Assembly: GCA_913060645.1 (NCBI GenBank)
Contig: CAJXSW010000023.1
Span: forward strand, 1 to 32,107
Reading direction: 5' to 3'
DNA: 32,107 bases
From: an uncultured Dokdonia sp.
Lineage (GTDB): Bacteria; Bacteroidota; Bacteroidia; Flavobacteriales; Flavobacteriaceae
The notes below the pieces were generated by a model, which saw only the letters and a program-made list of their open reading frames with translations, searched no databases and was not told the DNA's origin. Made by a program: the position numbers and the translations under genes. Positions 9,099 through 16,155 of this stretch are shown piece after piece; positions within the stretch are counted from its first letter, which is position 1; each line of letters starts with the position of its first letter.

Positions 9099-9899
9099 TT
9101 ACTGCTTATTTAATTCCCAGTTATATTCTTTAAACGTAACAGTCGCATCTCCTGCAACTTCTACCGTGCTGTATTTATTTACGTAAGGGATTAAGCTTTC
9201 ATTAGATCCTCTATAAAAATCTTTTGTATAAAACTTGAAAATAGAAGATAGCTCTACTTTATTTGCTGTGATAGTATTCTTATCGCTGTTTATGAACTCC
9301 TTTGTTGCTCTCTCTAATTGCTCATTAATTTTTCCAGCAGTATATGCTTCTCTCAATAGCGGTGGGCATGAAATAGAAGCACAGTTTATAGCAAAGTGTA
9401 TTCTAGGTTCGTTCATCTTGCGTAGTACGCCATTCTCAATTCCTCCTAGAGATAGCTTACGGTTTTGCACAGTTACAATTCCTTTAGTCCATACACCGTC
9501 TATTTCTTTTATGCTTGTAACATTAGGATTTTTAAGGATTTGATCTACAGTATACGCATTGTAAATATTGATGTAATAAGCCAGCAATTCTTGAACGCTC
9601 CAGTCATTATTAGGATCTAGACTCGCAAGTTTATCTAAGTATGCATTAAGGGCTTCTTGATCTTTAGCAAATCCTTTATAATCTACCATTCCTTTTGAAT
9701 CTACATGCTTTTTAAGAAGCTCGTCCCACGCAGAGTGATCTACATTTACAGTAGAGTTTGCAGTCGTTGAGGTTAGTGTTCCTTCTACTTGCTTAGTAGG
9801 CTGTCCTTGACTTGTAATTCCACCTGCAGCTAGTGTAGCGCAACTTTGCAGCGTGATTGCAAAGGCACCTATGGTAAGTAATCGTAAGAAGTTTTTCAT
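9099..9899 (-). CDS. DUF547 domain lipoprotein (copy B)
   Basis: A 266-residue lipoprotein. The signal peptide ends in the lipobox LQSC with Cys20 as lipidation site. A low-complexity Thr/Ser/Val linker runs to about residue 55, and a DUF547 domain fills the rest. The domain shows the family hallmark INCASISCPPL with two conserved cysteines, an upstream AYYINIYNAYTVD block and a Phe-Tyr rich C-terminus. DUF547 has no established activity that I can assign. The conserved His/Asn/Cys residues look catalytic-like. It is a paralogue of the next upstream gene (9991-10890) and lies within the arsenosugar region between that gene and the GT2. Confidence 0.85.
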   Translation of the reverse strand: MKNFLRLLTIGAFAITLQSCATLAAGGITSQGQPTKQVEGTLTSTTANSTVNVDHSAWDELLKKHVDSKGMVDYKGFAKDQEALNAYLDKLASLDPNNDWSVQELLAYYINIYNAYTVDQILKNPNVTSIKEIDGVWTKGIVTVQNRKLSLGGIENGVLRKMNEPRIHFAINCASISCPPLLREAYTAGKINEQLERATKEFINSDKNTITANKVELSSIFKFYTKDFYRGSNESLIPYVNKYSTVEVAGDATVTFKEYNWELNKQ

Positions 9900-9926
9900 A
9901 ATATATCTTATTGAGAGTACAATATC

Positions 9927-9940
9927 GCTTTTGCGAAAGC
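9927..9940. repeat. Degenerate iterated palindrome copy
   Basis: GCTTTTGCGAAAGC differs from the exact core GCTTTCGCGAAAGC by one base (T for C at position 6). It lies between the two DUF547 genes. It may be a decayed or tolerated variant. Confidence 0.6.
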
Positions 9941-9990
9941 AAAATCAACACCCATTAACGTGTAGTTAAGTGAGTTTTGTGAAAACATTA

Positions 9991-10890
9991 CTACTTATTC
10001 AATGTCCAGTCATAATCACGATAACGCACCCTTGCATTCTCTGAAATTGAGGTCGTGGAATAACGATTTAAGAAATCTATAAGAGAGCCGTCTGTTTTAA
10101 AGTCTTTTGAAAACCATGTGAAAATCTTTGAAACTTCGACGCGATCACTTGTGATAGTATTGCGGGTAGGATCATTAATAAATTTTCGAGAAAGCATATC
10201 TAGTTGTGCATCTACCTTGCTAGGTGTAAAGGCTTCATTAAGCAACGGCGGGCAAGAAAAAGAAGCGCAGTTTATCCCAAAGTGTATACGAGCATCTCCC
10301 ATTTTACGTAAAATCTCATGCTCAATCTCATTGAGATTATACCACTTGTCTCCTAATTTCCAAAACCGTTGATCCCATGGATCTTTAATATCTTTTATGC
10401 TTTCAAGTGGATAGTTGCGTAGTATAAGGTCTATTGTCATCGCATTGTACGTATTCATCCAGTAGGATAGTTTCTCTTCTTGCGACCAAGTAGCAGTAGG
10501 CAGCGATTGCCCTAGGGAAGCGATATATGCACGTAAACTACCCCAGTTAGATTTAATACCACTGTAGTTTACATTACCTTCTGTAGAAACGTATTTCTTT
10601 AAAAGTGCATCAAAAGCGTCATGATTAAAATTGGAAACTTCTTCTATAATCTCAACTTCAACAACCTCTTCGAGTTCATTATTTGAGACGGTAACTTCAA
10701 CGACTTCCTCAGGTTTAGAGATCGTTGTTTCTACTTCTTCTGTTTTAGTAATTACCGTTTGTGGTATTTCAACGCGGGTTTCGGTAATATCCATTGGAGT
10801 CTCAGATTCGGGAGTAGTTGTAACATTTTTAGAACTGCTACAGCTAGTGAGAAGTGCAATTGTAAGTATGAAGTAAGCTAATTTTTGCAT
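9991..10890 (-). CDS. DUF547 domain lipoprotein (copy A)
   Basis: A 299-residue lipoprotein. The start at ATG 10888-10890 gives a clean signal peptide MQKLAYFILTIALLTSC with C17 as the lipid site. An in-frame ATG at 10935 would put a basic extension in front of the signal and overlap a palindrome copy, so it is rejected. A Val/Glu-rich linker (about 25-95, for example EVVEVEIIEEV) precedes a DUF547 domain with the motif INCASFSCPPL. It is clearly related to the following gene (9099-9899), with the same order of linker, YWMNTYNAMTID block and Cys motif. The duplication and the acidic linker suggest a periplasmic or surface role. Function is unknown. Confidence 0.85.
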   Translation of the reverse strand: MQKLAYFILTIALLTSCSSSKNVTTTPESETPMDITETRVEIPQTVITKTEEVETTISKPEEVVEVTVSNNELEEVVEVEIIEEVSNFNHDAFDALLKKYVSTEGNVNYSGIKSNWGSLRAYIASLGQSLPTATWSQEEKLSYWMNTYNAMTIDLILRNYPLESIKDIKDPWDQRFWKLGDKWYNLNEIEHEILRKMGDARIHFGINCASFSCPPLLNEAFTPSKVDAQLDMLSRKFINDPTRNTITSDRVEVSKIFTWFSKDFKTDGSLIDFLNRYSTTSISENARVRYRDYDWTLNK

Positions 10891-10912
10891 CAGATTTTTT
10901 CTAAGATTAGTT

Positions 10913-10928
10913 CGCTTTCGCGAAAGCG
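10913..10928. repeat. Iterated palindrome copy 2
   Basis: CGCTTTCGCGAAAGCG is a perfect 16-bp palindrome beginning 11 bases downstream of the stop codon of the sterol-desaturase-family gene (minus strand) and upstream of the DUF547 gene. Confidence 0.92.
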
Positions 10929-10939
10929 TATGCAATAAC

Positions 10940-11830
10940 CTACTTTTCTTTTTCAGAAAGAGGGTAGGTGATTTGACCTACAAAGTCCGTTGGAAATGTT
11001 TCATCTCCGTCAAACCCTAATTCGATATCACGGCCATCATGCGGAACATGACTTGTTCCAAAAAGGTAATCCCATACACTCAACGTTAGTCCGAAGTTTA
11101 CGCCATACTTTACACGTTCAGGTAATTCTTTTGCGTGATGCCAGATGTGCATCTTAGGGTTATTGAGAATATACTTAAGCGGGCCATAATCCCAGCCTAT
11201 GTTTGCATGGTTGAGGTGACCTACCGTAAGTGCGGTAAAGTGTATGATAGCCACATATGCAAGGTCAAAACCACCTATAATCGCAATAGGAATGTATAAA
11301 AAGGACTTGTACATAATGGGCTCTACCCAGTGATAGCGCATCTGTGCTGCAAAAGCCATCTCCTTTGTGGAGTGATGTACTTTGTGAAAATTCCATAAAA
11401 ATGGTACTCTGTGTAGTATTCTGTGCGTGTTCCACTGCACAAAGTCAGATATGATAAAGAAGATAAGCAACCCTACACCAAAGGGTAGTGTGTCTACATC
11501 AAAAAGTTGGAAGTCACTTAATGCTAAGCCTACCACGCCTAGAATATCATCAAAAAACAGTGCTGCGGTATTTGTGAGTGCGATAAATACAATGAGATTG
11601 AGGAAGAAGAAATTAAAGAACATGTAAAATAAGTCCATCCAGAAGTCTTCACGGAAAATCTTCTGATTCTTACGCCACGGAAATACAATTTCTAACCCCC
11701 ACACTACAAGAGACACAATGATCAATCCCCAGAAATAATTATCCCAGTTATTCTCAAAGAAAATCTCACGCTTAAAATAACTCCAATAGTCGGAGTAAGA
11801 TTGTAAGAAAGTATCTAAGTATTTGCGCAT
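10940..11830 (-). CDS. Sterol desaturase/fatty acid hydroxylase superfamily membrane protein
   Basis: A 296-residue integral membrane di-iron enzyme candidate. Several hydrophobic segments occupy about residues 33-50, 64-88, 117-130 and 172-200. The histidine motifs of the superfamily are present: H136-x3-H140, H149-x2-H152-H153 (FHKVHH), H205-x2-H208 and H228-x2-H231-H232 (MHIWHH). Family members hydroxylate, desaturate or cleave lipid substrates with O2. It sits 130 bases after arsM, separated by a strong hairpin, and is followed by the DUF547 pair. A lipid-modifying role linked to arsenolipids is a tempting inference from location only. It could equally act on unrelated lipids. Confidence 0.85.
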   Translation of the reverse strand: MRKYLDTFLQSYSDYWSYFKREIFFENNWDNYFWGLIIVSLVVWGLEIVFPWRKNQKIFREDFWMDLFYMFFNFFFLNLIVFIALTNTAALFFDDILGVVGLALSDFQLFDVDTLPFGVGLLIFFIISDFVQWNTHRILHRVPFLWNFHKVHHSTKEMAFAAQMRYHWVEPIMYKSFLYIPIAIIGGFDLAYVAIIHFTALTVGHLNHANIGWDYGPLKYILNNPKMHIWHHAKELPERVKYGVNFGLTLSVWDYLFGTSHVPHDGRDIELGFDGDETFPTDFVGQITYPLSEKEK

Positions 11831-11864
11831 ATTATATTGGTGATAATAACAAATTTACAAAAAT

Positions 11865-11894
11865 CAAAAGGCACAACCTTAGTTGTGCCTTTTG
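11865..11894. terminator. Strong bidirectional terminator-like hairpin after arsM
   Basis: A perfect 13-bp stem, CAAAAGGCACAAC (11865-11877) with GTTGTGCCTTTTG (11882-11894), has a CTTA loop. On the minus strand the stem is followed by ATTTTTG. It probably ends or attenuates the arsM transcript before the sterol-desaturase-family gene. Confidence 0.85.
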
Positions 11895-11960
11895 TATTAT
11901 CCTTACAAGGTTTCAATAGATTTGAATACTTACAAGTGTGCTAATTTTATAGTTATTCGC

Positions 11961-12929
11961 TTAACAACATCCACCACCATCATAGTGATACGTAGACTCA
12001 CTTATAAAGATGTCATCACGACCTAAAGCAGCAAGTGCTCCTGCTGTCTTATCACAAATAGCCAGCGGCTGATTTTTAAGAAGTATGTGTCCTAGCTTAT
12101 CATCAAAAAAGTCTTCTTCTCCATAATAAATGGCAGCTTTACCTGTAAAAATACAAGGTCCGTCTGCTGGCATAGGATCTTTAATTGCTGCTACTTCAAT
12201 AGACTCAATGTAAATGAGCTCATCCGTAGGGTAGGCTCCAGGATTAAGTATTCTATATGGCTTACGAGCTCTTATCTCAATAGTTCCAAAACCAGCATCT
12301 GTAAGTGCTTTTACATACTCGGCTATGGGTAAACTCCCAGAAAGACAAAGCGCGCGTAAACGATCATCATTTCGCAACTCTTCATTCATTTCCTGCTCAC
12401 AAGTAGGGTCGCTCATTACAAGTTTACCGTGAGGTTTAAGCACGCGATACATCTCTGCAATGGCGCGTTTTAAATCTTCGGCTTTAAAGATGTTGAAGAG
12501 GCAGTTTTGTGCAGCTACGTCTATAGAGTTATCTGCTACATTGAGGTTGAGGGCATCTCCTTTTTGAAGATCTACAAATTCGCTCTTAAACCAAGGGTTT
12601 AACTTCTCTGCTTCTATAAAGTTTTTGCGAGACGCTTCTAGCATTTCATCCACTACATCTACACCTACTACGCCACCTTTATTACGATTAAAGTATGCAA
12701 ACTGTAATAGCTCCATACCACCACCTACACCTACATATAGCATCTTAGGCTCATTAGTAAGATCACGAGCATTTACAGTGCTTCCGCAACCGTAATTCAT
12801 CTCTTGCATAATCTTTGGGATCTTTAATCCAGGTAATTCCCAAATAGGATTTGTAGTACAGCACAGTCCTACATCTGGTGTAAGTGCCGCTTCTTTATAA
12901 AGATCATTTGTAGCATTAAGGTAACTCAT
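11961..12929 (-). CDS. arsM: Arsenosugar-type arsenite S-adenosylmethionine methyltransferase ArsM
   Basis: A 322-residue class I SAM-dependent methyltransferase that should methylate As(III) to mono- and dimethylarsenicals in the cytoplasm. The SAM motif YVGVGGGMELLQFAYF (65-80) and acidic D91/D94 are clear. The cysteines expected to bind arsenic are present: C143 in AQNCLFN and C195 in LCLSGSLP, matching the NC and C-GG-L positions of other ArsM proteins, plus C48 in NYGCGST. Extra cysteines are the vicinal C23/C24 near the N-terminus and a terminal C321/C322 (GGGCC). The sequence corresponds to the longer ArsM subtype found beside arsS. It lies 81 bases after the phosphorylase gene, with a palindrome between, and ends at a strong hairpin. 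Confidence 0.92.
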   Translation of the reverse strand: MSYLNATNDLYKEAALTPDVGLCCTTNPIWELPGLKIPKIMQEMNYGCGSTVNARDLTNEPKMLYVGVGGGMELLQFAYFNRNKGGVVGVDVVDEMLEASRKNFIEAEKLNPWFKSEFVDLQKGDALNLNVADNSIDVAAQNCLFNIFKAEDLKRAIAEMYRVLKPHGKLVMSDPTCEQEMNEELRNDDRLRALCLSGSLPIAEYVKALTDAGFGTIEIRARKPYRILNPGAYPTDELIYIESIEVAAIKDPMPADGPCIFTGKAAIYYGEEDFFDDKLGHILLKNQPLAICDKTAGALAALGRDDIFISESTYHYDGGGCC

Positions 12930-12990
12930 AACTTGTTGTTTGAATAGATAGTAGTTCGTTTGTAATGATGATATCTTTAGGTTTAGATTC

Positions 12991-13006
12991 CGCTTTCGCG
13001 AAAGCG
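12991..13006. repeat. Iterated palindrome copy 3
   Basis: CGCTTTCGCGAAAGCG begins 4 bases downstream of the stop codon of the purine nucleoside phosphorylase gene (minus strand) and about 60 bases upstream of arsM. Confidence 0.92.
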
Positions 13007-13010
13007 TGCT

Positions 13011-13823
13011 TTATAAAGATTTAATCAACCCAGTAAAGAGTGTGATCATCTCTGGCTCTGCCTTACCAGCCATTGCAATTATTTCTGGAATATTTACAGG
13101 TTTGAGGTTATCTGGATCACACTCATCTGTAAGAACAGAAACTGCTACTACGGGTAGATTTAAATGATTTGCCACGATAATTTCTGGCACAGTACTCATT
13201 CCTACAGCATCTGCTCCTATAATTCTTAAGTAGCGATACTCTGCTCTAGTTTCTAGCTGTGGGCCTACTACAGATGCATATACTCCTTCGTGTAAGTTTA
13301 TGCCATTGTCTTTTGCAATAGTGCGTAGCGTGTTGTTCATTACAGTGTCATAAGGTGCGCTCATATCTACAAAACGTTCTCCCATTTTCTCTACACCTTT
13401 GAAAGCAAGCGGAGATCCTCCTTGAAGATTAATGTGATCATCTATGAGCATTAACTCTCCTTTTTTGAAATCAAGGTTAATCGCTCCAGAAGCATTAGAT
13501 ACTAATAGGTGCTTGATGCCTAAAGCGTGCATCACACGTACTGGGTAGGTTACATCTGTAAGTGAGTAGCCTTCATACACGTGAAAACGGCCTTGCATGA
13601 TAATAACCTTTTTACCTTCTAGCGTACCGTAGATTAATTTACCTGTGTGGAACTCTACCGTTGCCGTTGGGAAATTAGGGATATGATTATAACTCGCAGT
13701 GTGTTCTATCTCAACACGATCAATAAGCTGCCCAAGGCCAGTACCTAAAATGATACCAACTTCAGGTTTCTCAAATCCTTTACCTTTTAAATATTCTGCT
13801 GTTTCTATGATGTATTTTTCCAT
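13011..13823 (-). CDS. punA: Purine nucleoside phosphorylase (trimeric PNP-I type)
   Basis: A 270-residue PNP of the trimeric mammalian/PunA type, which splits purine nucleosides with phosphate into base and pentose 1-phosphate. Visible motifs are the phosphate loop ILGTGLGQL (about 25-33), MQGRFHVYEGY with H81, VSNASGAIN (about 108-115), VVGPQLETRAEY with E191, and the base-site region VGMSTVPEIIVANH with M209. The base-recognition segment reads LTDECDP (232-237). The gene sits inside the arsenosugar cluster between the TIGR04282 gene (33-base gap) and arsM. That context suggests it removes adenine from the 5'-deoxy-5'-dimethylarsinoyl-adenosine made by ArsS, giving an arsenoribose 1-phosphate. 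General purine salvage is the alternative. Confidence 0.92.
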   Translation of the reverse strand: MEKYIIETAEYLKGKGFEKPEVGIILGTGLGQLIDRVEIEHTASYNHIPNFPTATVEFHTGKLIYGTLEGKKVIIMQGRFHVYEGYSLTDVTYPVRVMHALGIKHLLVSNASGAINLDFKKGELMLIDDHINLQGGSPLAFKGVEKMGERFVDMSAPYDTVMNNTLRTIAKDNGINLHEGVYASVVGPQLETRAEYRYLRIIGADAVGMSTVPEIIVANHLNLPVVAVSVLTDECDPDNLKPVNIPEIIAMAGKAEPEMITLFTGLIKSL

Positions 13824-13856
13824 AATATGTTTTTTTAAACGTATTAAATTTTCTTG

Positions 13857-14459
13857 TTATTGTAAATACTGAGCAAACTCAGCATATGGCTTTAAATCTT
13901 CGGCAAAGTCTATATCGTTAAGCGTTTCTAGTTGGTGTGTTTTTAACGTTGCTAGATTATCCATAGTGCTTTTAAATACGGTATCTCCGCCCCATTCTTT
14001 ATTGTAAAATACTTCTTTTACAAGCTTGTTCATTCCCAATAAATAATAACCTCCATCTTGCGCTGGACCTATCACTGCATCGTTAGAGTGTAGCGCGTCA
14101 AAAGCTTCATTTATGTGAGAAGCACGCAAGTCAAAAAGGTCACTACCTACAATGAGTACATTGTCATACCCATCAGTAAACGCTTGATCGAAGGCATTGT
14201 GCATACGTACACCTAGATCTTCACCTTCTTGCTGGAATTTTTCAAAAATGGCATTATCCCACATATCATCTGGGCGCACTTGCACAGAGTAGCCTACGCG
14301 TTTTGTGCAGTTTAAAATTGCAACTACGTCTTTAGTATGCGAGAGTAATTTCTTGTAAATCTCAAGAGCGTTTTCTTGACCTACGCCTTTTGCAAGCCTG
14401 CTTTTTACTTTGCCTAGCTCTGGATTCCTGGTGAATATAAGTAGTAGGTTGTTGGTCAT
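13857..14459 (-). CDS. TIGR04282-type arsenosugar biosynthesis glycosyltransferase-like protein (DUF2064)
   Basis: A 200-residue Rossmann-like nucleotidyl/glycosyltransferase of the CofC-like DUF2064 family. It opens with LLLIFTRNPELGKVKSRLA, the diagnostic TIGR04282 N-terminus, followed by a metal-site region VLIVGSDLFDL (the usual GSDxPxL with Pro changed) and GPAQDGGYYLLGM. The family is named for its place in arsenosugar loci. Proposed roles are activation or transfer of a sugar or aglycone, and the exact reaction is not established here. The start overlaps the stop of the upstream small membrane gene as ATGA (14456-14459), implying translational coupling. A second DUF2064 gene lies at 22347-22952. 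Confidence 0.88.
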   Translation of the reverse strand: MTNNLLLIFTRNPELGKVKSRLAKGVGQENALEIYKKLLSHTKDVVAILNCTKRVGYSVQVRPDDMWDNAIFEKFQQEGEDLGVRMHNAFDQAFTDGYDNVLIVGSDLFDLRASHINEAFDALHSNDAVIGPAQDGGYYLLGMNKLVKEVFYNKEWGGDTVFKSTMDNLATLKTHQLETLNDIDFAEDLKPYAEFAQYLQ

Positions 14460-14638
14460 TTTAGTTTCTTGTAGTTTACGATTACATAAAAAAACATGAG
14501 CGCCATCACGATAAGTTGCTGGTACATACTTGAATTATTTGCCCAGCTTAAATTGTCAAAATGTAATTTGCTTATAGTGACTACAATCAATAGTATTATC
14601 AGTATGATAAAGATGAAAAGAACTTTTTTTCTAGTCAT
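14456..14638 (-). CDS. Small membrane protein, 60 residues
   Basis: Two predicted membrane helices (about residues 5-22, rich in Ile/Leu/Val, and 38-55) are joined by a short polar loop, with a basic C-terminus KKLK. I recognise no family. It is supported as a real gene by its packing: its ATG overlaps the upstream small gene's stop by one base (TAATG) and its stop overlaps the glycosyltransferase start as ATGA. A role as a membrane anchor or partner for the neighbouring arsenosugar enzyme is speculative. Confidence 0.7.
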   Translation of the reverse strand: MTRKKVLFIFIILIILLIVVTISKLHFDNLSWANNSSMYQQLIVMALMFFYVIVNYKKLK

Positions 14639-14829
14639 TACTCGTCATCTTTTTTTGTCCATTGGTCACTTTTTTTAATGGCTATAAACATCCCAATATT
14701 TGCAATAATAATAAGAATACTAGAGAGGTAGTCTTTCCAAGTGGATGTCTCTTTAGTAAGATGATAAGCCAGTAAAGCAAATCCTCCTATGGTGAGTCCT
14801 ATAAAAATGAGTGGTATATATTTATTCAT
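14638..14829 (-). CDS. Small membrane protein, 63 residues
   Basis: Two hydrophobic segments (about residues 4-22 and 34-50) flank a short polar loop. The tail is charged (KKSDQWTKKDDE), giving a hairpin membrane topology like its downstream neighbour. No family is recognised. It starts directly after the rhodanese stop codon (no gap) and overlaps the next gene by one base, so it is clearly part of the operon. Confidence 0.7.
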   Translation of the reverse strand: MNKYIPLIFIGLTIGGFALLAYHLTKETSTWKDYLSSILIIIANIGMFIAIKKSDQWTKKDDE

Positions 14830-15324
14830 CTAGTAAACTTTATGTCCTGTTTTTAAATACTTTCCCCATATTTTGGAAAATACGTGAACAGAGTCGGTTG
14901 GTTGTTTTTTCTTGTTTTGAATTTCGTAGCCTTCATCTTTCCAAGCAAATATGCTTCCGTATAGATTTTTGACATTTGTAAACCCTTTCTTCTTCAGTCG
15001 CTCGCCAAAGTCTTCAGAGCGTATCCCTACGGAGCAATAAACGACGATGGGTTGATCTTTTTTTGCTTTCGCGAAAGCGTACATACTATCATTCACCTTC
15101 TCAGAAACCCACACCGCTCCAGGGATATGACTCACGTCAAACTCTTCCTTTTTACGAGTGTCTAAAATTAAATAGTCACTCATTTCCATCTTGAGTTCTT
15201 GCACAGAAATATAAGGAACAGAGCGTGTGTTGTACTGTTTTAAAAGCACATCCATATCCGACTGTCCAAATGAAACTGCCGAAACCAATAGAAGTAATAT
15301 GTAAGCGATATTCTTAGTGTTCAC
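14830..15324 (-). CDS. Exported rhodanese-like sulfurtransferase
   Basis: A 164-residue single-domain rhodanese with signal peptide MNTKNIAYILLLLVSAVSFGQ. The domain shows LILDTRKKEEFDVSHIPGAVWV and the active-site loop VVYCSVGIRSE with the persulfide Cys, followed by NLYGSIFAWKDEGY. Rhodaneses move sulfane sulfur between thiols or other acceptors, and this one should work in the periplasm. A palindrome copy (15065-15078) lies in the gene and encodes AFAKA. The gap to the metallophosphoesterase gene is 3 bases. In this locus it might supply sulfur for thio-arsenicals, which is inference only. Confidence 0.85.
   Translation of the reverse strand: MNTKNIAYILLLLVSAVSFGQSDMDVLLKQYNTRSVPYISVQELKMEMSDYLILDTRKKEEFDVSHIPGAVWVSEKVNDSMYAFAKAKKDQPIVVYCSVGIRSEDFGERLKKKGFTNVKNLYGSIFAWKDEGYEIQNKKKQPTDSVHVFSKIWGKYLKTGHKVY
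15065..15078. repeat. Iterated palindrome copy 4 (inside rhodanese gene)
   Basis: GCTTTCGCGAAAGC is a perfect 14-bp core. It is read on the minus strand as Ala-Phe-Ala-Lys-Ala in the rhodanese coding sequence. Confidence 0.9.
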
Positions 15325-15327
15325 GTC

Positions 15328-16155
15328 TTATAGTTTTATGCCAAATCCTTGTAAGCCACTCTCTACAGGTGGTAGTATTTCTGTGTTGTCCCAGATTCCA
15401 GTTACGATGGTACGTGCATATTCTTCTGGTAGTAAGCCGTTTTGCATTAACTGGCTCGTGAGCTTGTAATTATATGCAAAGGTATGGTGTTCATAGCTAA
15501 GATTGTCAGAAGTATCATCTAGAATGGCATACCAGACTTCGGTAGAGCCGTCATTTGCTGGCATCCCTATCACGCCAGGGTTGAGCCAGAGTTTATCTTC
15601 TTGCTCCGTATGAAAAGGTAAGCCGCAATGTCCCGCAATGATCACATCACTTTGGGTTGTATCAAAATTTGAGCCTTTTATTTCCCAAGGCGTAGATTTA
15701 AATATGAATTCAGAAATATGATTATATGAGCCGTGTACAACCGAAACCTTTTTACCAGCGTAGGTAAATGTAATATGGTCTGGAAGCGCCTCTAATGTCT
15801 CTAGCGAATTCTTAGAGAGTTTGCTTTGTGCGTATGGATACCACAGCTGGCTAAAACCATCACAACGCGATCCTTCTCTAAAATCGCAACCGCAATCTTC
15901 TGCGCCCTCACTCAGTTGTTTTTCTACATTACCGGCGATACCGTGTGTTCCCCATATTTTATAGAGTTGTACGGTTTCTTCAGGCTGCGCACAATAACCC
16001 ACGATATCTCCTGTGCAGATGCAATTTTCTGGAGCAATCCCTTGTTGCTCTGCAATAGATTTTAGTTTCTCAAGCGCTTGTAGGTTGCTATACACACCGC
16101 CATACAGCAATACTTTGCCAGTGAGCTTGCCTATGTTTTTTATCTTTTTATCCAT
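15328..16155 (-). CDS. Metallophosphoesterase-family protein with degenerate metal site
   Basis: A 275-residue calcineurin-like phosphoesterase fold of the YfcE/single-domain type. Motifs in order: motif I reads GGVYSN (19-24) in place of DxHGN; motif II TGDIVGY (D50); motif III AGNVE (N76); motif IV VHGS (H141); motif V GHCG (H176), where GHTH is usual. Ligands for one metal (motif I Asp and His, second His of motif V) are missing, while those of the other metal remain. The protein has seven cysteines, mostly clustered (C45, C47, C55, C88, C90, C98, C177), which is unusual. It overlaps the upstream symporter by 16 bases. It may dephosphorylate an arsenosugar intermediate, act with one metal, or have become a binding protein. 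Confidence 0.82.
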   Translation of the reverse strand: MDKKIKNIGKLTGKVLLYGGVYSNLQALEKLKSIAEQQGIAPENCICTGDIVGYCAQPEETVQLYKIWGTHGIAGNVEKQLSEGAEDCGCDFREGSRCDGFSQLWYPYAQSKLSKNSLETLEALPDHITFTYAGKKVSVVHGSYNHISEFIFKSTPWEIKGSNFDTTQSDVIIAGHCGLPFHTEQEDKLWLNPGVIGMPANDGSTEVWYAILDDTSDNLSYEHHTFAYNYKLTSQLMQNGLLPEEYARTIVTGIWDNTEILPPVESGLQGFGIKL

